Positions 1-8,524 of a stretch of DNA of 64,000 nucleotides are shown in pieces. The notes under the pieces are model-generated. The model searched no databases and was not told the DNA's origin. It saw nothing but the letters and a program-made list of their open reading frames with translations. The stretch's first letter is position 1. Every line of letters begins with the position of its first letter. The DNA is from DASSBR01 sp035708085 (GTDB lineage Bacteria; Pseudomonadota; Gammaproteobacteria; Natronospirales; DASSBR01): the NCBI GenBank assembly GCA_035708085.1, contig DASSTE010000074.1, positions 1 to 64,000 on the forward strand, given 5' to 3'. The position numbers and the translations under genes are program-made.

Positions 1-1
1 C

Positions 2-547
2 GTGGCCGTGGTCGCCGACCAGCTGGGCAGCTTCCCCGTGCTGATTTCGCTGGCGGTCGTCGTCGCCAGCCTGTATGCCGGGCGGACGCCGCACCCGAGC
101 CATATTCTCAAGCGCGTCGTGACGTTTCCGGCCTTCCTCGCGCTGCTGTCGGGCATCGTGATCAACGTCGCCGGCGGCTGGCCCCGCATCGTTACCGATG
201 CGCTAGCGCCCGTTGCCGCCACCCTGACCCCGGTGGCGTTGTTCTCGGTCGGCTTGCGCTTCAAGCTCAACCTCGGCAGCCGCCAGATGCTGGCTGCCGC
301 CGGTCTGGGTTGGAGCTGGAAGCTGTTTGTGGCGCCGGCACTGGCATTTGCGGTGGGCACGCTGGCCGGGGTAGGCGGGACGATTTTCGATGTCGGCGTG
401 CTGCAGGCGGCGATGGCGCCGATGGTGTCGGCCACGATTCTCGCCAACGAGTACGATCTCGACCCGCCGCTGGCCAACAGCATCCTCGGCGTCGGCATCG
501 TGATTTCACTGGTGACCGTGCCGCTGATCCATATGTTGATAAGCTAA
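2..547 (+). CDS. AEC-family transporter, C-terminal part (5' end outside window)
   Basis: The reading frame enters from the left edge, so only about 181 C-terminal residues are visible. They are almost entirely hydrophobic, with five or six membrane segments separated by short charged loops. A glycine-rich helix follows a lysine-bearing loop (KRVVTFPAFLALLSG), and the protein ends in LIHMLIS. This fits the second half of auxin-efflux-carrier/malate-permease (AEC) proteins, inner-membrane carriers of about 300 residues that move organic anions. The exact substrate cannot be told. The first GTG codons in view are internal. The next gene starts 35 bp downstream on the same strand. Confidence 0.8.
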   Translation: MAVVADQLGSFPVLISLAVVVASLYAGRTPHPSHILKRVVTFPAFLALLSGIVINVAGGWPRIVTDALAPVAATLTPVALFSVGLRFKLNLGSRQMLAAAGLGWSWKLFVAPALAFAVGTLAGVGGTIFDVGVLQAAMAPMVSATILANEYDLDPPLANSILGVGIVISLVTVPLIHMLIS

Positions 548-582
548 GGCGGTTGTCTGAAAAACCCGGCGGTGAAGGTGCG

Positions 583-1419
583 ATGTCTTCCGACGAGCTG
601 CTGCAAGTATTTCCCGGCCCCGCGCGCAAGCTCCCGCTGCGCGGCTTTTATCTGAATGAAACGTTGCGTCCCGCGGGCACGCCTGCGCGGCCGTTTGTTT
701 ATGCGAGCTTCATTACCAGCCTCGACGGACGCATTTCGCTGCCCGATCCCGAGAACAAGACCCGCAAGGCGCCCGGCGCCACCACCAATCCGCGCGACTG
801 GCGGCTGTTCCAGGAATTGGCGGCCTCTGCCGACGTGCTGGTCACCAGCGGGCGCTACATTCGCGATCTCGCCGGCGGGGTCGCACAATCCGGTCTGCCG
901 GTCAGCACGCAGCCGGAGTTCGCCGACCTGGTTGAATGGCGTGTGTCGCAGGGCCGTGCGCGGCAGCCTGCAGTGGCCGTCGTCAGTGCGAGCCTCAACC
1001 TTTCGATTCCGGCCGGCCTGCCCGATGAACGACCGGTTTACCTGGTGACCGGTGCGGCGACGGGGCGGGAGAAGATGGAGCCTCTTGAAGCACAGGGTGC
1101 ACGCGTGCTCATCGGCGGCGACGGACTGCGGGTGGAGGGCTATCGGCTGGTATCGACGCTGGCGTGCGAAGGCTTCGCGAACATCGCCATGGTCGGCGGC
1201 GCCGAGTTGTTGAACACGCTGCTGGTCGACAACGTATTCGATCGTCTGTATCTGACACAGGCGCACCGGATGCTGGGTGGCCTGTCGTTCGACACGCTGA
1301 TTAAAGGTCGCCAGCTCAATCCGCCCGCGGACTTCACCCTGCGTTCGCTATGCTTCGATACAGGCGGTGACTTCGAGCAATCGTTCGCGGTGTACGACAA
1401 GCGCCCGCCGACGATGTAG
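583..1419 (+). CDS. RibD C-terminal-domain (dihydrofolate-reductase-like) pyrimidine reductase
   Basis: A protein of 278 residues. It carries the RibD_C/DHFR-like fold signatures: an N-terminal ASFITSLDGRI strand-turn and a C-terminal VGGAELLNTLL segment of the NADPH-binding half. There is no deaminase domain, so it is a stand-alone reductase domain rather than full RibD. It may reduce a pyrimidine or pterin; the riboflavin role is only family-based. I chose the ATG at 583 because upstream codons in the frame overlap the transporter gene and have no family similarity. The TAG stop lies inside a REP-type palindrome shared with the convergent gene. Confidence 0.82.
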   Translation: MSSDELLQVFPGPARKLPLRGFYLNETLRPAGTPARPFVYASFITSLDGRISLPDPENKTRKAPGATTNPRDWRLFQELAASADVLVTSGRYIRDLAGGVAQSGLPVSTQPEFADLVEWRVSQGRARQPAVAVVSASLNLSIPAGLPDERPVYLVTGAATGREKMEPLEAQGARVLIGGDGLRVEGYRLVSTLACEGFANIAMVGGAELLNTLLVDNVFDRLYLTQAHRMLGGLSFDTLIKGRQLNPPADFTLRSLCFDTGGDFEQSFAVYDKRPPTM

Positions 1420-1470
1420 GAGCGGCCGCCGGCCGCGAAGATATGAATCGCGAGCGGCGCTCGCTCCTAC
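1416..1470. repeat. REP-like palindrome between convergent genes
   Basis: The outer arms GTAGGAGCG (1416-1424) and CGCTCCTAC (1462-1470) are perfect complements, with further GC-rich pairing inside. This is the common gammaproteobacterial REP type beginning GTAGGAGCG. The TAG stop of the rightward gene (1417-1419) and the TAG stop of the leftward gene (1467-1469) both lie within the arms. Confidence 0.85.
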
Positions 1471-1853
1471 ACGGCAATTCGCCAGATCGCGAGCGCCAGC
1501 AGCAGCCAGGCAACGATAAAGGCGATTCCGCCGATCGGTGTGATCGCGCCCAGCCAGCGCGTGCCGGTGATGGCGAGTCCGTACAGGCTGCCGCTGAACA
1601 GCACGATGCCGGCGACCATCAACCAGCCGGCGGCGCGCAGCAGCGGCGGGGCGCCGAAGTGCAACACCAGCAAGCCGACCGCCAGCAGCCCGAGCGCGTG
1701 TACGAACTGGTACAACTCGGCGGTGCGCCAGACGGCGGCCATCGCCGTCGATAGTTGCGCGCGCAGCGCATGGGCGCCGAACGCGCCCAGGATGACGCCG
1801 GTAAGGAGCCCGGCGCAGCCGAGCGTGAGAAAGATTCTGGCGGTGGTGATCAT
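1467..1853 (-). CDS. DUF423 small membrane protein
   Basis: 128 residues with four predicted membrane helices. The pattern is typical of DUF423 (YgdD-like) inner-membrane proteins: a glycine-rich first helix (GVILGAFGAHALR), then ELYQFVHALGLLAVGLL, FSGSLYGL and TPIGGIAFIVAW. No biochemical function is established for the family. The ATG at 1853 is chosen because a GGGAG ribosome-binding site sits just upstream; a longer reading adds nine residues that would contain the SD itself. It is convergent with the RibD-C gene and ends inside the REP palindrome. Confidence 0.88.
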   Translation of the reverse strand: MITTARIFLTLGCAGLLTGVILGAFGAHALRAQLSTAMAAVWRTAELYQFVHALGLLAVGLLVLHFGAPPLLRAAGWLMVAGIVLFSGSLYGLAITGTRWLGAITPIGGIAFIVAWLLLALAIWRIAV

Positions 1854-1896
1854 GGAATCTCCCTTCGCGTCGGTGTTCAACCGTCACGCGCTCGAT

Positions 1897-1902
1897 TATG
1901 CT
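1897..1902 (+). promoter_or_regulatory. -10-like hexamer TATGCT placed for leaderless cbpA mRNA
   Basis: TATGCT ends 6 nt before the cbpA ATG. No SD-like sequence lies between. A transcript starting about 7 nt after the hexamer would begin at the start codon. I see no convincing -35 box. Confidence 0.4.
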
Positions 1903-1908
1903 GTTTGA

Positions 1909-2838
1909 ATGGAATACAAAGACTACTACAAACGCCTCGGCGTCTCCCGCGATGCCAGTCAGGACGAGATCAAGCGCGCCTACCGCAAACTGGCGCGCAA
2001 GTATCATCCCGACGTCAGCAAGGAAGAGAACGCCGAGGCGCAGTTCAAGGAAGTGCAGGAAGCCTACGAAGTCCTGAAGGACCCGGAACGGCGCGAGGCC
2101 TACGACCAGCTCGGCCAGAACTGGCGCGAGGGGCAGCAGTTCCGCCAGCCGCCTGGCCGGGACCAGGGCGGCTTCGACTTTCGCGGTGGCTTTACCGGCG
2201 GCGATGCCGGCGCGTTCAGCGACTTCTTCGAATCGCTGTTCGGCGGCGGCTTTCGTGCCGCCGGCGGCGCAGGCGGTTCCCGCCAGCCGCGCGGCCAGGA
2301 CCAGTTCGCCCGCATCGACATCTCCCTCGAGGACGCGTATAGCGGCGCGACCCGCCAGATCACCCTGGAAAACCCGGAGGTCGATGCGCAGGGTCAGGTA
2401 CAGGTCAAACGCCGTTCGCTCAATGTGCGCATCCCGGCCGGGATGAAACAGGGGCAGCAGATCCGCCTCGCTGGGCAGGGTGCGATGGGCGGCGATCTGT
2501 ATCTCGAAGCCAACATCCAGCCGCACCGCTGGTTCCATCTCGATGGGCGCGACGTATCGCTGACGGTGCCGATCGCCCCGTGGGAAGCCGCGCTGGGGGC
2601 CAAAGTCGCCGTGCCGACGCTGGACGGCGAGGTCAGTGCGACCATTCCCGCCGGCGCCCAATCCGGCCAGCGGCTGCGCCTCAAGGGTCGCGGCCTGCCA
2701 GGCAAACCGGCCGCCGGCGACCAGTACCTGATCCTCAAGATCGTGACGCCGGCAGCGGACACCGACGCCGCGAAACAGTTATACAGGCAAATGGCCGAAA
2801 CGCTGGCGTTCGATCCACGCGCCGGCGCATGGAGTTAG
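1909..2838 (+). CDS. cbpA: Curved-DNA-binding DnaJ-family co-chaperone CbpA
   Basis: 309 residues. The N-terminal J domain (about 1-70) has the HPD tripeptide (residues 33-35) that stimulates DnaK ATPase. A Gly/Phe-rich linker (about 80-125) is followed by two C-terminal beta-barrel substrate-binding domains (about 130-300), without the DnaJ zinc-finger cysteines. This is the CbpA architecture: a nucleoid-associated co-chaperone of DnaK active in starvation. Its dedicated modulator cbpM starts 2 bp after its stop, so the two are surely co-transcribed. Confidence 0.95.
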   Translation: MEYKDYYKRLGVSRDASQDEIKRAYRKLARKYHPDVSKEENAEAQFKEVQEAYEVLKDPERREAYDQLGQNWREGQQFRQPPGRDQGGFDFRGGFTGGDAGAFSDFFESLFGGGFRAAGGAGGSRQPRGQDQFARIDISLEDAYSGATRQITLENPEVDAQGQVQVKRRSLNVRIPAGMKQGQQIRLAGQGAMGGDLYLEANIQPHRWFHLDGRDVSLTVPIAPWEAALGAKVAVPTLDGEVSATIPAGAQSGQRLRLKGRGLPGKPAAGDQYLILKIVTPAADTDAAKQLYRQMAETLAFDPRAGAWS

Positions 2839-2840
2839 GG

Positions 2841-3164
2841 ATGACGGAAAATTTCATCATCGAAGGCAGTCTTATCGACAGGGATACGCTGTATACGCTG
2901 CACGAGCTGTGCCGTTCGAGCGGCGTACACGCGGAAGTGATCGTCGAGATGGTCGAAGTGGGCCTGCTGGAGCCGCAGGGCCGGGACCCGGCCGAATGGC
3001 GCTTTCCATCGTATGCGCTCGCGCGTATCCAGTCGACGCTGCGGCTGCGACGCGACCTGGAGGTGAACCTGGAAGGCGCGGCGCTCGCGCTTGAATTGAT
3101 GGACGAGGTGCGGCGCCTGCGCGCGCGGGTCGCGATGCTGGAGCGGCAACTCGAAGCGCTCTGA
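2841..3164 (+). CDS. cbpM: Chaperone modulator CbpM (MerR-like)
   Basis: 107 residues. The N-terminal part has a winged-helix MerR-like stretch (TLYTLHELCRSSGVHAEVI) and the C-terminal third is a charged helix that could form a coiled coil. Position directly behind cbpA, size and the GLLEPQG motif identify CbpM, which binds the J domain of CbpA and inhibits both its co-chaperone and DNA-binding activities. The ATG at 2841 is the first in-frame start after the cbpA stop. Confidence 0.93.
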   Translation: MTENFIIEGSLIDRDTLYTLHELCRSSGVHAEVIVEMVEVGLLEPQGRDPAEWRFPSYALARIQSTLRLRRDLEVNLEGAALALELMDEVRRLRARVAMLERQLEAL

Positions 3165-3238
3165 GTCAATGGCCGACAGCGGGCGCACGCTCCGGCACAA
3201 CCTACAACCAACAAAAGGCTTCTTTATGAAGGGAGGCC

Positions 3239-4678
3239 ATGAACTTTCTGGCTGATATCTGGCCGGCGCTGGCCGCCTTCTGCTCGTTCGCGATGGCGGT
3301 CGCGGCCACCGTTCATGCGATCCTGACCAAGCGCGATACCGGTGCGGCAGTCGCCTGGGTCGGCGTGATCTGGATCGCGCCGGTGCTCGGGCCGATCGCC
3401 TACGTGCTGCTCGGCATCAACCGCATCAACCGGCGCGCGGTCGCCCGCCGCCAGGCGATGTGGCGCTTTACTGCGGTTGAAGACAGCCCGGACGAGATCG
3501 CACACGAGCTCGAGCGTGTGGCCTCGCGCGACTTCATCCCGCTGGTCGAACTGGCTGACCGCATTACCCGCCGCCGGGTGCTGCTGGGCAACCGCCTCAC
3601 GCCACTCGCCAACGGCGACGCCGCCTACCCGGAAATGATCGCCGCGATCCGGTCGGCCGAATACTCCGTCACGCTGACCACCTACATTTTCAACGACGAT
3701 GCGGTCGGCCGCGAATTCGTTGACGCATTGGCGCTCGCGGTCAGGCGCGGTGTCGAGGTACGCGTGCTGGTCGATGCCGCCGGGACCCGCTACTCATTCC
3801 CGTCCATCATGCGCGTGCTGCGGCGCGCGGGCGTGACGGCAGCGCGCTTCATGCCGACGTGGCTGCCGTGGCGAATGCCGTACACGAACCTGCGCAGCCA
3901 CCGCAAGGTGCTGGTCGTCGATGGCCGCATCGGCTTTACCGGCGGCATGAACATTTCGGTGAAGAACCGGCTGGCGTCGCGACCGCGCGGCGCTACCCAG
4001 GATCTGCATTTCCGGGTCGAGGGGCCGCTGGTGCGGCATCTGCAGGAAGTGTTCGTCGAAGACTGGGCGTTCACCACGCATGAGGCGCTCGACAGCGAGC
4101 TGTGGTTTCCGACGCTTGCGCCGGCCGGCGACACACTCGCGCGTGGCATCGACGACGGCCCCGACGAGACGTTCGATCGCATCCGCCGCATCGCCTTCGG
4201 TGCGATCACCAGTGCGCGGCGCTCGGTTGCGATTGTTACGCCGTATTTCCTGCCGGGCGATGCGCTGATCAGCGCGCTGACCACGGCCGCGATGCGCGGG
4301 ATTCGCGTCGATATCGTACTGCCGGAACATAACAATCTGCTGTTCGTGCATTGGGCCTCGATGGCGCAGCTCGAACCGCTGCTCGAGTGGGGCTGTCGCG
4401 TGTGGCTGACGCCGCCGCCATTCGACCACACCAAGCTGATGGTCGTCGACGGCGGTTGGACGTTGCTCGGTTCCAGCAACTGGGACCCGCGCAGCTTTTC
4501 GCTGAACTTCGAGTTCGACGTGGAATGCTACGACGCGGCATTCGCAGCCGACATGGAACGCCATATCGACGCCAAGATCGCGAGCGCGCGCCGGCTGTTG
4601 TGCGAAGACGTGCGCAACCGGCCGCTGCCGGTCAAGCTGCGCGACGGGGCGATGCGATTGTTTTCGCCCTATTTGTGA
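3239..4678 (+). CDS. cls: Cardiolipin synthase (phospholipase D superfamily)
   Basis: 479 residues. Two N-terminal membrane helices (about 5-25 and 37-58, the PLDc_N region) are followed by two phospholipase-D domains. Each holds an HxK(x)4D catalytic motif: HRKVLVVD with His221, and HTKLMVVD with His397, each followed by the expected Gly/Ser motif. Bacterial Cls condenses two phosphatidylglycerols, or PG and PE, to cardiolipin at the inner membrane. GGGAGG at 3231-3236 is the likely SD, unusually close (2 nt) to the ATG. It is followed by telomere-like repeats and a convergent gene. Confidence 0.93.
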   Translation: MNFLADIWPALAAFCSFAMAVAATVHAILTKRDTGAAVAWVGVIWIAPVLGPIAYVLLGINRINRRAVARRQAMWRFTAVEDSPDEIAHELERVASRDFIPLVELADRITRRRVLLGNRLTPLANGDAAYPEMIAAIRSAEYSVTLTTYIFNDDAVGREFVDALALAVRRGVEVRVLVDAAGTRYSFPSIMRVLRRAGVTAARFMPTWLPWRMPYTNLRSHRKVLVVDGRIGFTGGMNISVKNRLASRPRGATQDLHFRVEGPLVRHLQEVFVEDWAFTTHEALDSELWFPTLAPAGDTLARGIDDGPDETFDRIRRIAFGAITSARRSVAIVTPYFLPGDALISALTTAAMRGIRVDIVLPEHNNLLFVHWASMAQLEPLLEWGCRVWLTPPPFDHTKLMVVDGGWTLLGSSNWDPRSFSLNFEFDVECYDAAFAADMERHIDAKIASARRLLCEDVRNRPLPVKLRDGAMRLFSPYL

Positions 4679-4684
4679 GGGGTT

Positions 4685-4726
4685 TTAAGGGTTAAGGGTT
4701 AAGGGTTAAGGGTTAAGGGTTAAGGG
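4685..4726. repeat. Six perfect tandem copies of the heptamer TTAAGGG
   Basis: Six uninterrupted TTAAGGG units fill most of the gap between two convergent genes, starting 6 bp after the cardiolipin synthase stop. Copy number is probably variable between strains by slippage. G-runs every 7 nt on one strand could fold into a G-quadruplex. Confidence 0.97.
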
Positions 4727-4744
4727 ATTCTGTTTTCCCATTCA

Positions 4745-4772
4745 CCTTTCACCCTTTACCTTTCACCCTTTA
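4745..4772. repeat. Two tandem copies of a 14-mer containing the stop of the Mut7-C gene
   Basis: CCTTTCACCCTTTA occurs twice head to tail. On the minus strand this encodes the last residues and the TAA stop (4756-4758) of the leftward gene and continues past it. Together with the TTAAGGG array it makes a purine/pyrimidine-skewed intergenic block. Confidence 0.9.
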
Positions 4773-5502
4773 CCAGCTCTTCAACCAACCTCTCCATCCG
4801 TGCAAAATGGCTGCCTTTCCAATAGATTTGTCCGCAGTCGTTGCAGCGCAGAAAGTTCTCGTAATACAGCTTTGTCTTCGGTTCCAGTCGATGGACGATG
4901 TCGGCCTTGTCCACCGGCGCCAGTAGCCCGTTGCAGCGTGCGCAGCGGCTGAACGGATGCACCATCCTGGCCAGATCGAGCCGCGTGACGATGTCCTTGA
5001 TCTGCGTGCGCGGCTTGTCGTCGCGGACGTACATGCCATGCGTAATAATCCGGCGCTTCAACAGGCCGCGGTCGCGCGTCAGCAAAATGCGGTGCTCGCC
5101 GGCCGAGATCGCCGCGAGTTCGGCATCGTCGTAATCGTTGCGATACAGCGTGTCGAAACCGAGCAGGCGCAGGTAGCGGGCGAGCGTGCCGAGATGGGCG
5201 TCGAGGACGAAGCCCGGCGTGCGCAAGGGGCGCGGACGCAGGCGCGCGAGCGGCGCGATGTCGAAGGCCTCGAACACCGGGTAGACACCAACACGCTCGC
5301 CGTCGCCGAGAATGTGGTTGAAATCGACCGGCTCGCTATCGACAAGAATCAGGTCGATTTCGGTATGCGGCACGCCCAGCGCTTCAACCACATCCTTGAT
5401 CGCCGCGCGCCGGTCGAACGCGTAGTTGAAGGTACGCTGCCGGCGCTCGGGTGGCAGGAAGTCGTTGAGCTCGGCGTAGAAGCGGAAAGTCGCAGTGGCC
5501 AT
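4756..5502 (-). CDS. Mut7-C ubiquitin-fold / Mut7-C RNase-domain protein
   Basis: 248 residues. Residues 1-80 match the ubiquitin-like Mut7-C N-domain (FYAELNDFLP start, GERVGVYPVFE end). Residues about 95-245 match the Mut7-C PIN-like RNase domain: DAHLGTLARYLRLLGFDT, then LTRDRGLL, and two CxxC pairs (CARC, CNDC) forming a zinc ribbon. The family is named after nematode Mut-7 exonuclease. Bacterial members are small, uncharacterised putative RNases, possibly linked to RNA or sulfur-carrier systems. The gene starts 19 bp from the divergent dehydratase gene. Confidence 0.87.
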   Translation of the reverse strand: MATATFRFYAELNDFLPPERRQRTFNYAFDRRAAIKDVVEALGVPHTEIDLILVDSEPVDFNHILGDGERVGVYPVFEAFDIAPLARLRPRPLRTPGFVLDAHLGTLARYLRLLGFDTLYRNDYDDAELAAISAGEHRILLTRDRGLLKRRIITHGMYVRDDKPRTQIKDIVTRLDLARMVHPFSRCARCNGLLAPVDKADIVHRLEPKTKLYYENFLRCNDCGQIYWKGSHFARMERLVEELVKGER

Positions 5503-5509
5503 ACGCTGT

Positions 5510-5515
5510 TATGAT
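5510..5515 (+). promoter_or_regulatory. -10-like TATGAT 6 nt before the dehydratase ATG
   Basis: TATGAT at 5510-5515 lies in the 19-bp divergent gap and ends 6 nt before the ATG at 5522. There is no SD. A leaderless transcript is the simplest reading; no good -35 was found. Confidence 0.45.
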
Positions 5516-5521
5516 AACCGC

Positions 5522-6502
5522 ATGAAAATTCCCGCAATCACCGACATTGAAGCCGCCCGCGAGCGTCTCGGGGAGCGCGTGCGACAGACGCCTGTCTGGC
5601 AATGGCGCGGCAGCGCGATCGAAAATGCAGTCGGCGCCGACACCTCGCTGTTCCTGAAGATGGAACTGTTCCAGTACGGCGGCACCTTCAAGCCACGCGG
5701 CGCGCTATTGAACGCGATGGCGCTATCCGACGACGCGAAGCGTCGTGGCGTGACCGCGGTGAGTGCAGGCAATCATGCCATTGCGACCGCGTTCGCTGCC
5801 CGGCAATTGGGCACGAACGCGAAAGTCGTGATGCCCAAAACGGCCAACCCGGCACGCGTTGCCTTGTGCCGGGCCTACGGCGCCGAAGTGGTGCTGGTCG
5901 ATGACGTGAAACTGGCGTTCGCTGAAGTGAAACGCCTTGAAACCGAAGAAGGTCGGACGTTCATTCACCCGTTCGAGGGCGAACTGACGGCGCTCGGCAC
6001 CGCCACCGTCGGTTACGAATGGTGTAACCAGGCTAAAAATCTGGATGCCGTCATCGTACCGATCGGCGGCGGTGGCTTGTGTGCCGGTATTGCAACCGCT
6101 GTCAAGCAGATGCAGCCGCACTGTCAGGTGTTCGGTGTCGAACCGGAAGGCGCCGATACGATGCACAAGAGCTTTGCCGCCGGCTCACCACAGCAGGCCG
6201 GCAAGATCGATACGATCGCCGACAGTCTGGCCGCGCCGCACGCGGCGCCTTACAGCTTCGAGTTGTGCCGCCGCTTCGTCGACGATCTGGTCAAGGTCAG
6301 CGATGAACAAATGCAGCGCGCGATGGGCCTGTTATTCGCCGATTTGAAACTTGCCGTCGAGCCGGCTTGCGCGGCGGCGACGGCAGCGTTGTGCGGTCCG
6401 CTGCGCGAGCGGCTCGACGGCAAGCGCGTCGGGGTCATTCTCTGCGGCACGAACATCGACCTCGCGACGTTCACGAAGCAGGCGATTCCTTATCTCCCGT
6501 AG
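5522..6502 (+). CDS. PLP-dependent threonine/serine dehydratase (catabolic type)
   Basis: 326 residues, fold-type II PLP enzyme. The motif GGTFKPRGA carries the Schiff-base lysine, SAGNHA binds substrate and PLP phosphate, and GGGGLCAG is the glycine loop. There is no C-terminal ACT regulatory domain, so it is of the short catabolic kind (TdcB-like) or a related serine racemase/hydroxyaspartate dehydratase, rather than biosynthetic IlvA. The reaction would be L-threonine to 2-oxobutanoate plus ammonia. I start it at the ATG at 5522; an upstream GTG (5495) would overlap the divergent gene. Confidence 0.88.
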   Translation: MKIPAITDIEAARERLGERVRQTPVWQWRGSAIENAVGADTSLFLKMELFQYGGTFKPRGALLNAMALSDDAKRRGVTAVSAGNHAIATAFAARQLGTNAKVVMPKTANPARVALCRAYGAEVVLVDDVKLAFAEVKRLETEEGRTFIHPFEGELTALGTATVGYEWCNQAKNLDAVIVPIGGGGLCAGIATAVKQMQPHCQVFGVEPEGADTMHKSFAAGSPQQAGKIDTIADSLAAPHAAPYSFELCRRFVDDLVKVSDEQMQRAMGLLFADLKLAVEPACAAATAALCGPLRERLDGKRVGVILCGTNIDLATFTKQAIPYLP

Positions 6503-6517
6503 GAGTGATGCCGACTT

Positions 6518-7876
6518 CTAGTGGTCGCGGTTGATCGCCGGTCCCAACGGGTAAGTCGGCCGTCCGTCGAGCTTGTAAATGACGCCGCCTTTCATCACGA
6601 ACGGCACGTTCTCGATCGCGCTGATGTCCTTCGTCGGGTCGCCCTTCACAGCGATGATGTCCGCGTACAACCCTTTCTTGAGCTGCCCGAACTTGTCCGC
6701 GTGACGCAGGATCTTCGCATCGACGCGCGTCGCCGCGAGCAGCGCCTGCGTCGGCGTCATGCCGTCGCGCACCATCCACTCGAGTTCCTTGTAGTTGGTG
6801 CCGTGCTTGTACACACCGACATCGCTGCCGCAGCCGATCGTCACGCCGACGTCCATTGCTGTCTGAAACGCATGCCTGACCTGCTTCATTTCGGCGGTGG
6901 GCGGATCGCCGGGCTTCCACCCGCCGAAATATTGCGCGTAGGCGGTCACCGCTTCGAGCGTCGGTATGTAGGCGACGTGGTGCTGCTTCATTAATTCGAA
7001 CACCTTGCGGGTGCCGCCGAAGCCGTGCTCGATGGTATCGACGCCGGCGAGGATGGCGCGACGCATTCCCTCCGGCGTAGTCGAATGTGCCGACACCGGA
7101 TGGCCGAGCGAATGCGCGGCTTCAACCGCCGCCTTCAGTTCTTCCTCGGTGAACGTGGGCACAGACTTGTGATTCTTGCCGCAGTGATAGTCGGCATAGA
7201 CCTTGACCCAGTCCGCGCCGTGGCCGACCTGCTTGCGCACCGCCGCAAGCATCTGCGCCCGTCCGCTTACCGGAATGCCGCCCTGCGGCAGATCGAGATC
7301 GTTGCGGAACCCGTAAGGGCCCGGGCCGTAACAATAGGACGCCACCGTCGCGCGCGTCGCGACAAACATCCGCGGCCCCGGAATCAGACCTTTGTTGATC
7401 GCCTGCTGCACCGACACGTCGGCAAAGCCCGCGCCTTCAGTGCCGAGATCACGCAGTACTGTAAAACCTGCCATTAACGTCGCCCGGACGTGGTTGACGG
7501 CCTCGATTGTGCGATAGGGCACCGGCTCCTTGAGCACCTGGTCGTTCCACAGCGTTTCGTTGTACGGGTGCAGAAAGATGTGCGAATGCGCGTCGATCAG
7601 GCCGGGCAGCAGCGTCATCCCGGGCAGCGCGATCATTTGCGCGCCCGCCGGTGCATGTATGCGCGATGCCGGCCCCACGGCGGCAATCTTGTTGCCTTCA
7701 ACCAGCACCACCCAGCCCGGATGCGTTTCCGAATCCGTCGCAGTAAAGACTCGCGCGGGTTTTAACAGGAAGGCGCCGGATGCTGCGGTGCCGCCATGCG
7801 CTGCAAACGCAAACGGCGAAAGAGTCACCGCAGCGACCAGCGTGACGAAGCAGCGAATAGAAAAGTTCTTCAACAC
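6518..7876 (-). CDS. Exported metal-dependent amidohydrolase (imidazolonepropionase-like)
   Basis: About 452 residues with a signal peptide (hydrophobic stretch ending AFA|AHGG). The amidohydrolase signature appears in order: LPGLIDAHSH (first metal pair), VKVYADY (bridging lysine region), SAHSTTPEG, DTIEHG and GCGSDVGVY (last metal aspartate). This is the subtype annotated as Xaa-Pro dipeptidase/imidazolonepropionase-like, a periplasmic hydrolase of unknown substrate. A GGAGG 6 nt upstream favours a GTG start at 7876; a TTG at 7894 is possible but would include that SD. Confidence 0.87.
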   Translation of the reverse strand: MLKNFSIRCFVTLVAAVTLSPFAFAAHGGTAASGAFLLKPARVFTATDSETHPGWVVLVEGNKIAAVGPASRIHAPAGAQMIALPGMTLLPGLIDAHSHIFLHPYNETLWNDQVLKEPVPYRTIEAVNHVRATLMAGFTVLRDLGTEGAGFADVSVQQAINKGLIPGPRMFVATRATVASYCYGPGPYGFRNDLDLPQGGIPVSGRAQMLAAVRKQVGHGADWVKVYADYHCGKNHKSVPTFTEEELKAAVEAAHSLGHPVSAHSTTPEGMRRAILAGVDTIEHGFGGTRKVFELMKQHHVAYIPTLEAVTAYAQYFGGWKPGDPPTAEMKQVRHAFQTAMDVGVTIGCGSDVGVYKHGTNYKELEWMVRDGMTPTQALLAATRVDAKILRHADKFGQLKKGLYADIIAVKGDPTKDISAIENVPFVMKGGVIYKLDGRPTYPLGPAINRDH

Positions 7877-8290
7877 AATCGGCCTCCGATTCAAGCAAAC
7901 CGTCGAAAAATTTTACATGTCGGGCGTGGCGAACGGTAGCAAATACAAAAAGGCCATCACAGGGTATCGTAACCCCCTGAATAATAAAGATAAGTTAAAC
8001 ATGGCACCTTATTTGCTAGGGTACGTCTGTAGAGCGACACGGTTCGCGAAAGAAAAATGGACGTCTCCTTCGAGACTAAGTTAAAACGCGAAAGGCGGGA
8101 ACGCGGGATTTGCAAGTACGTCTCCGCCAGCAGACGGCCCAGTGTCAAATTCGGCCGAAACGATGACTGAAGTGCCGGATTACTTTACACGTGAAACCAA
8201 TCGATATTGTCCCGGCAAAAGCCGTTAAATCAACAGGTTAAAGGCGAGCATGAGGCTTTCCCCACAGAAATCACTGTCGAACGATTTTAC
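7877..8290. other. Non-coding upstream region of the PEP-CTERM cluster
   Basis: About 400 bp, visibly more AT-rich than its surroundings, with no credible gene. It contains a 10-bp palindrome TTCGGCCGAA (8149-8158) of unknown meaning. It probably holds the promoter of the leftward amidohydrolase at its left end and the far-upstream control region of the PEP-CTERM genes at its right end. Confidence 0.6.
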
Positions 8291-8310
8291 GGTTTGGCGG
8301 ATTCCAAACC
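8291..8310. promoter_or_regulatory. Candidate enhancer-binding (UAS) dyad upstream of the sigma-54 promoter
   Basis: GGTTTGG (8291-8297) and CCAAACC (8304-8310) are perfect inverted repeats separated by six bases. They are centred about 93 bp upstream of the predicted sigma-54 transcription start. That is a normal position for the site of a sigma-54 activator. In exosortase bacteria the activator is typically PrsR (family knowledge). Confidence 0.5.
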
Positions 8311-8366
8311 CTTAGGGGATGAAAGTATCTCGGGCAACCCATTGATTTTGAAACGGTTCGCTCTAG

Positions 8367-8384
8367 TTGGCACGGGATTTGCTT
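8367..8384 (+). promoter_or_regulatory. Sigma-54 (RpoN) -24/-12 promoter of the PEP-CTERM cluster
   Basis: TTGGCACGGGATTTGCTT fits the consensus TGGCACG-N4-TTGCW with correct spacing. The -12 GC is at 8381-8382, giving a start near 8394 and a leader of roughly 206 nt before the ATG at 8600. RpoN control through PrsK/PrsR is known for PEP-CTERM genes in other proteobacteria, which fits. Confidence 0.88.
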
Positions 8385-8524
8385 ATGCTCAATGTACCGG
8401 ACCCTGCGGGGTCGTTGGAACACGAAGATTTACTTTCTGCACGGAATATGAAAGCCACAGATGAAGCCATGAGTCCTTGCACTTCTCATTCTCCTTTCGG
8501 GTTCATATCAACGTGCAAACCCTC

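Noticed and set aside
8099..8117. Second sigma-54-like sequence (GCGGGATTTGCAAG)
   Set aside because: The TTGC part matches, but there is no GG at the required -24 position.
8207..8464. Open frame of 85 codons upstream of the PEP-CTERM genes
   Set aside because: It starts with TTG without SD, has no family resemblance, and runs through the sigma-54 promoter and its upstream dyad.
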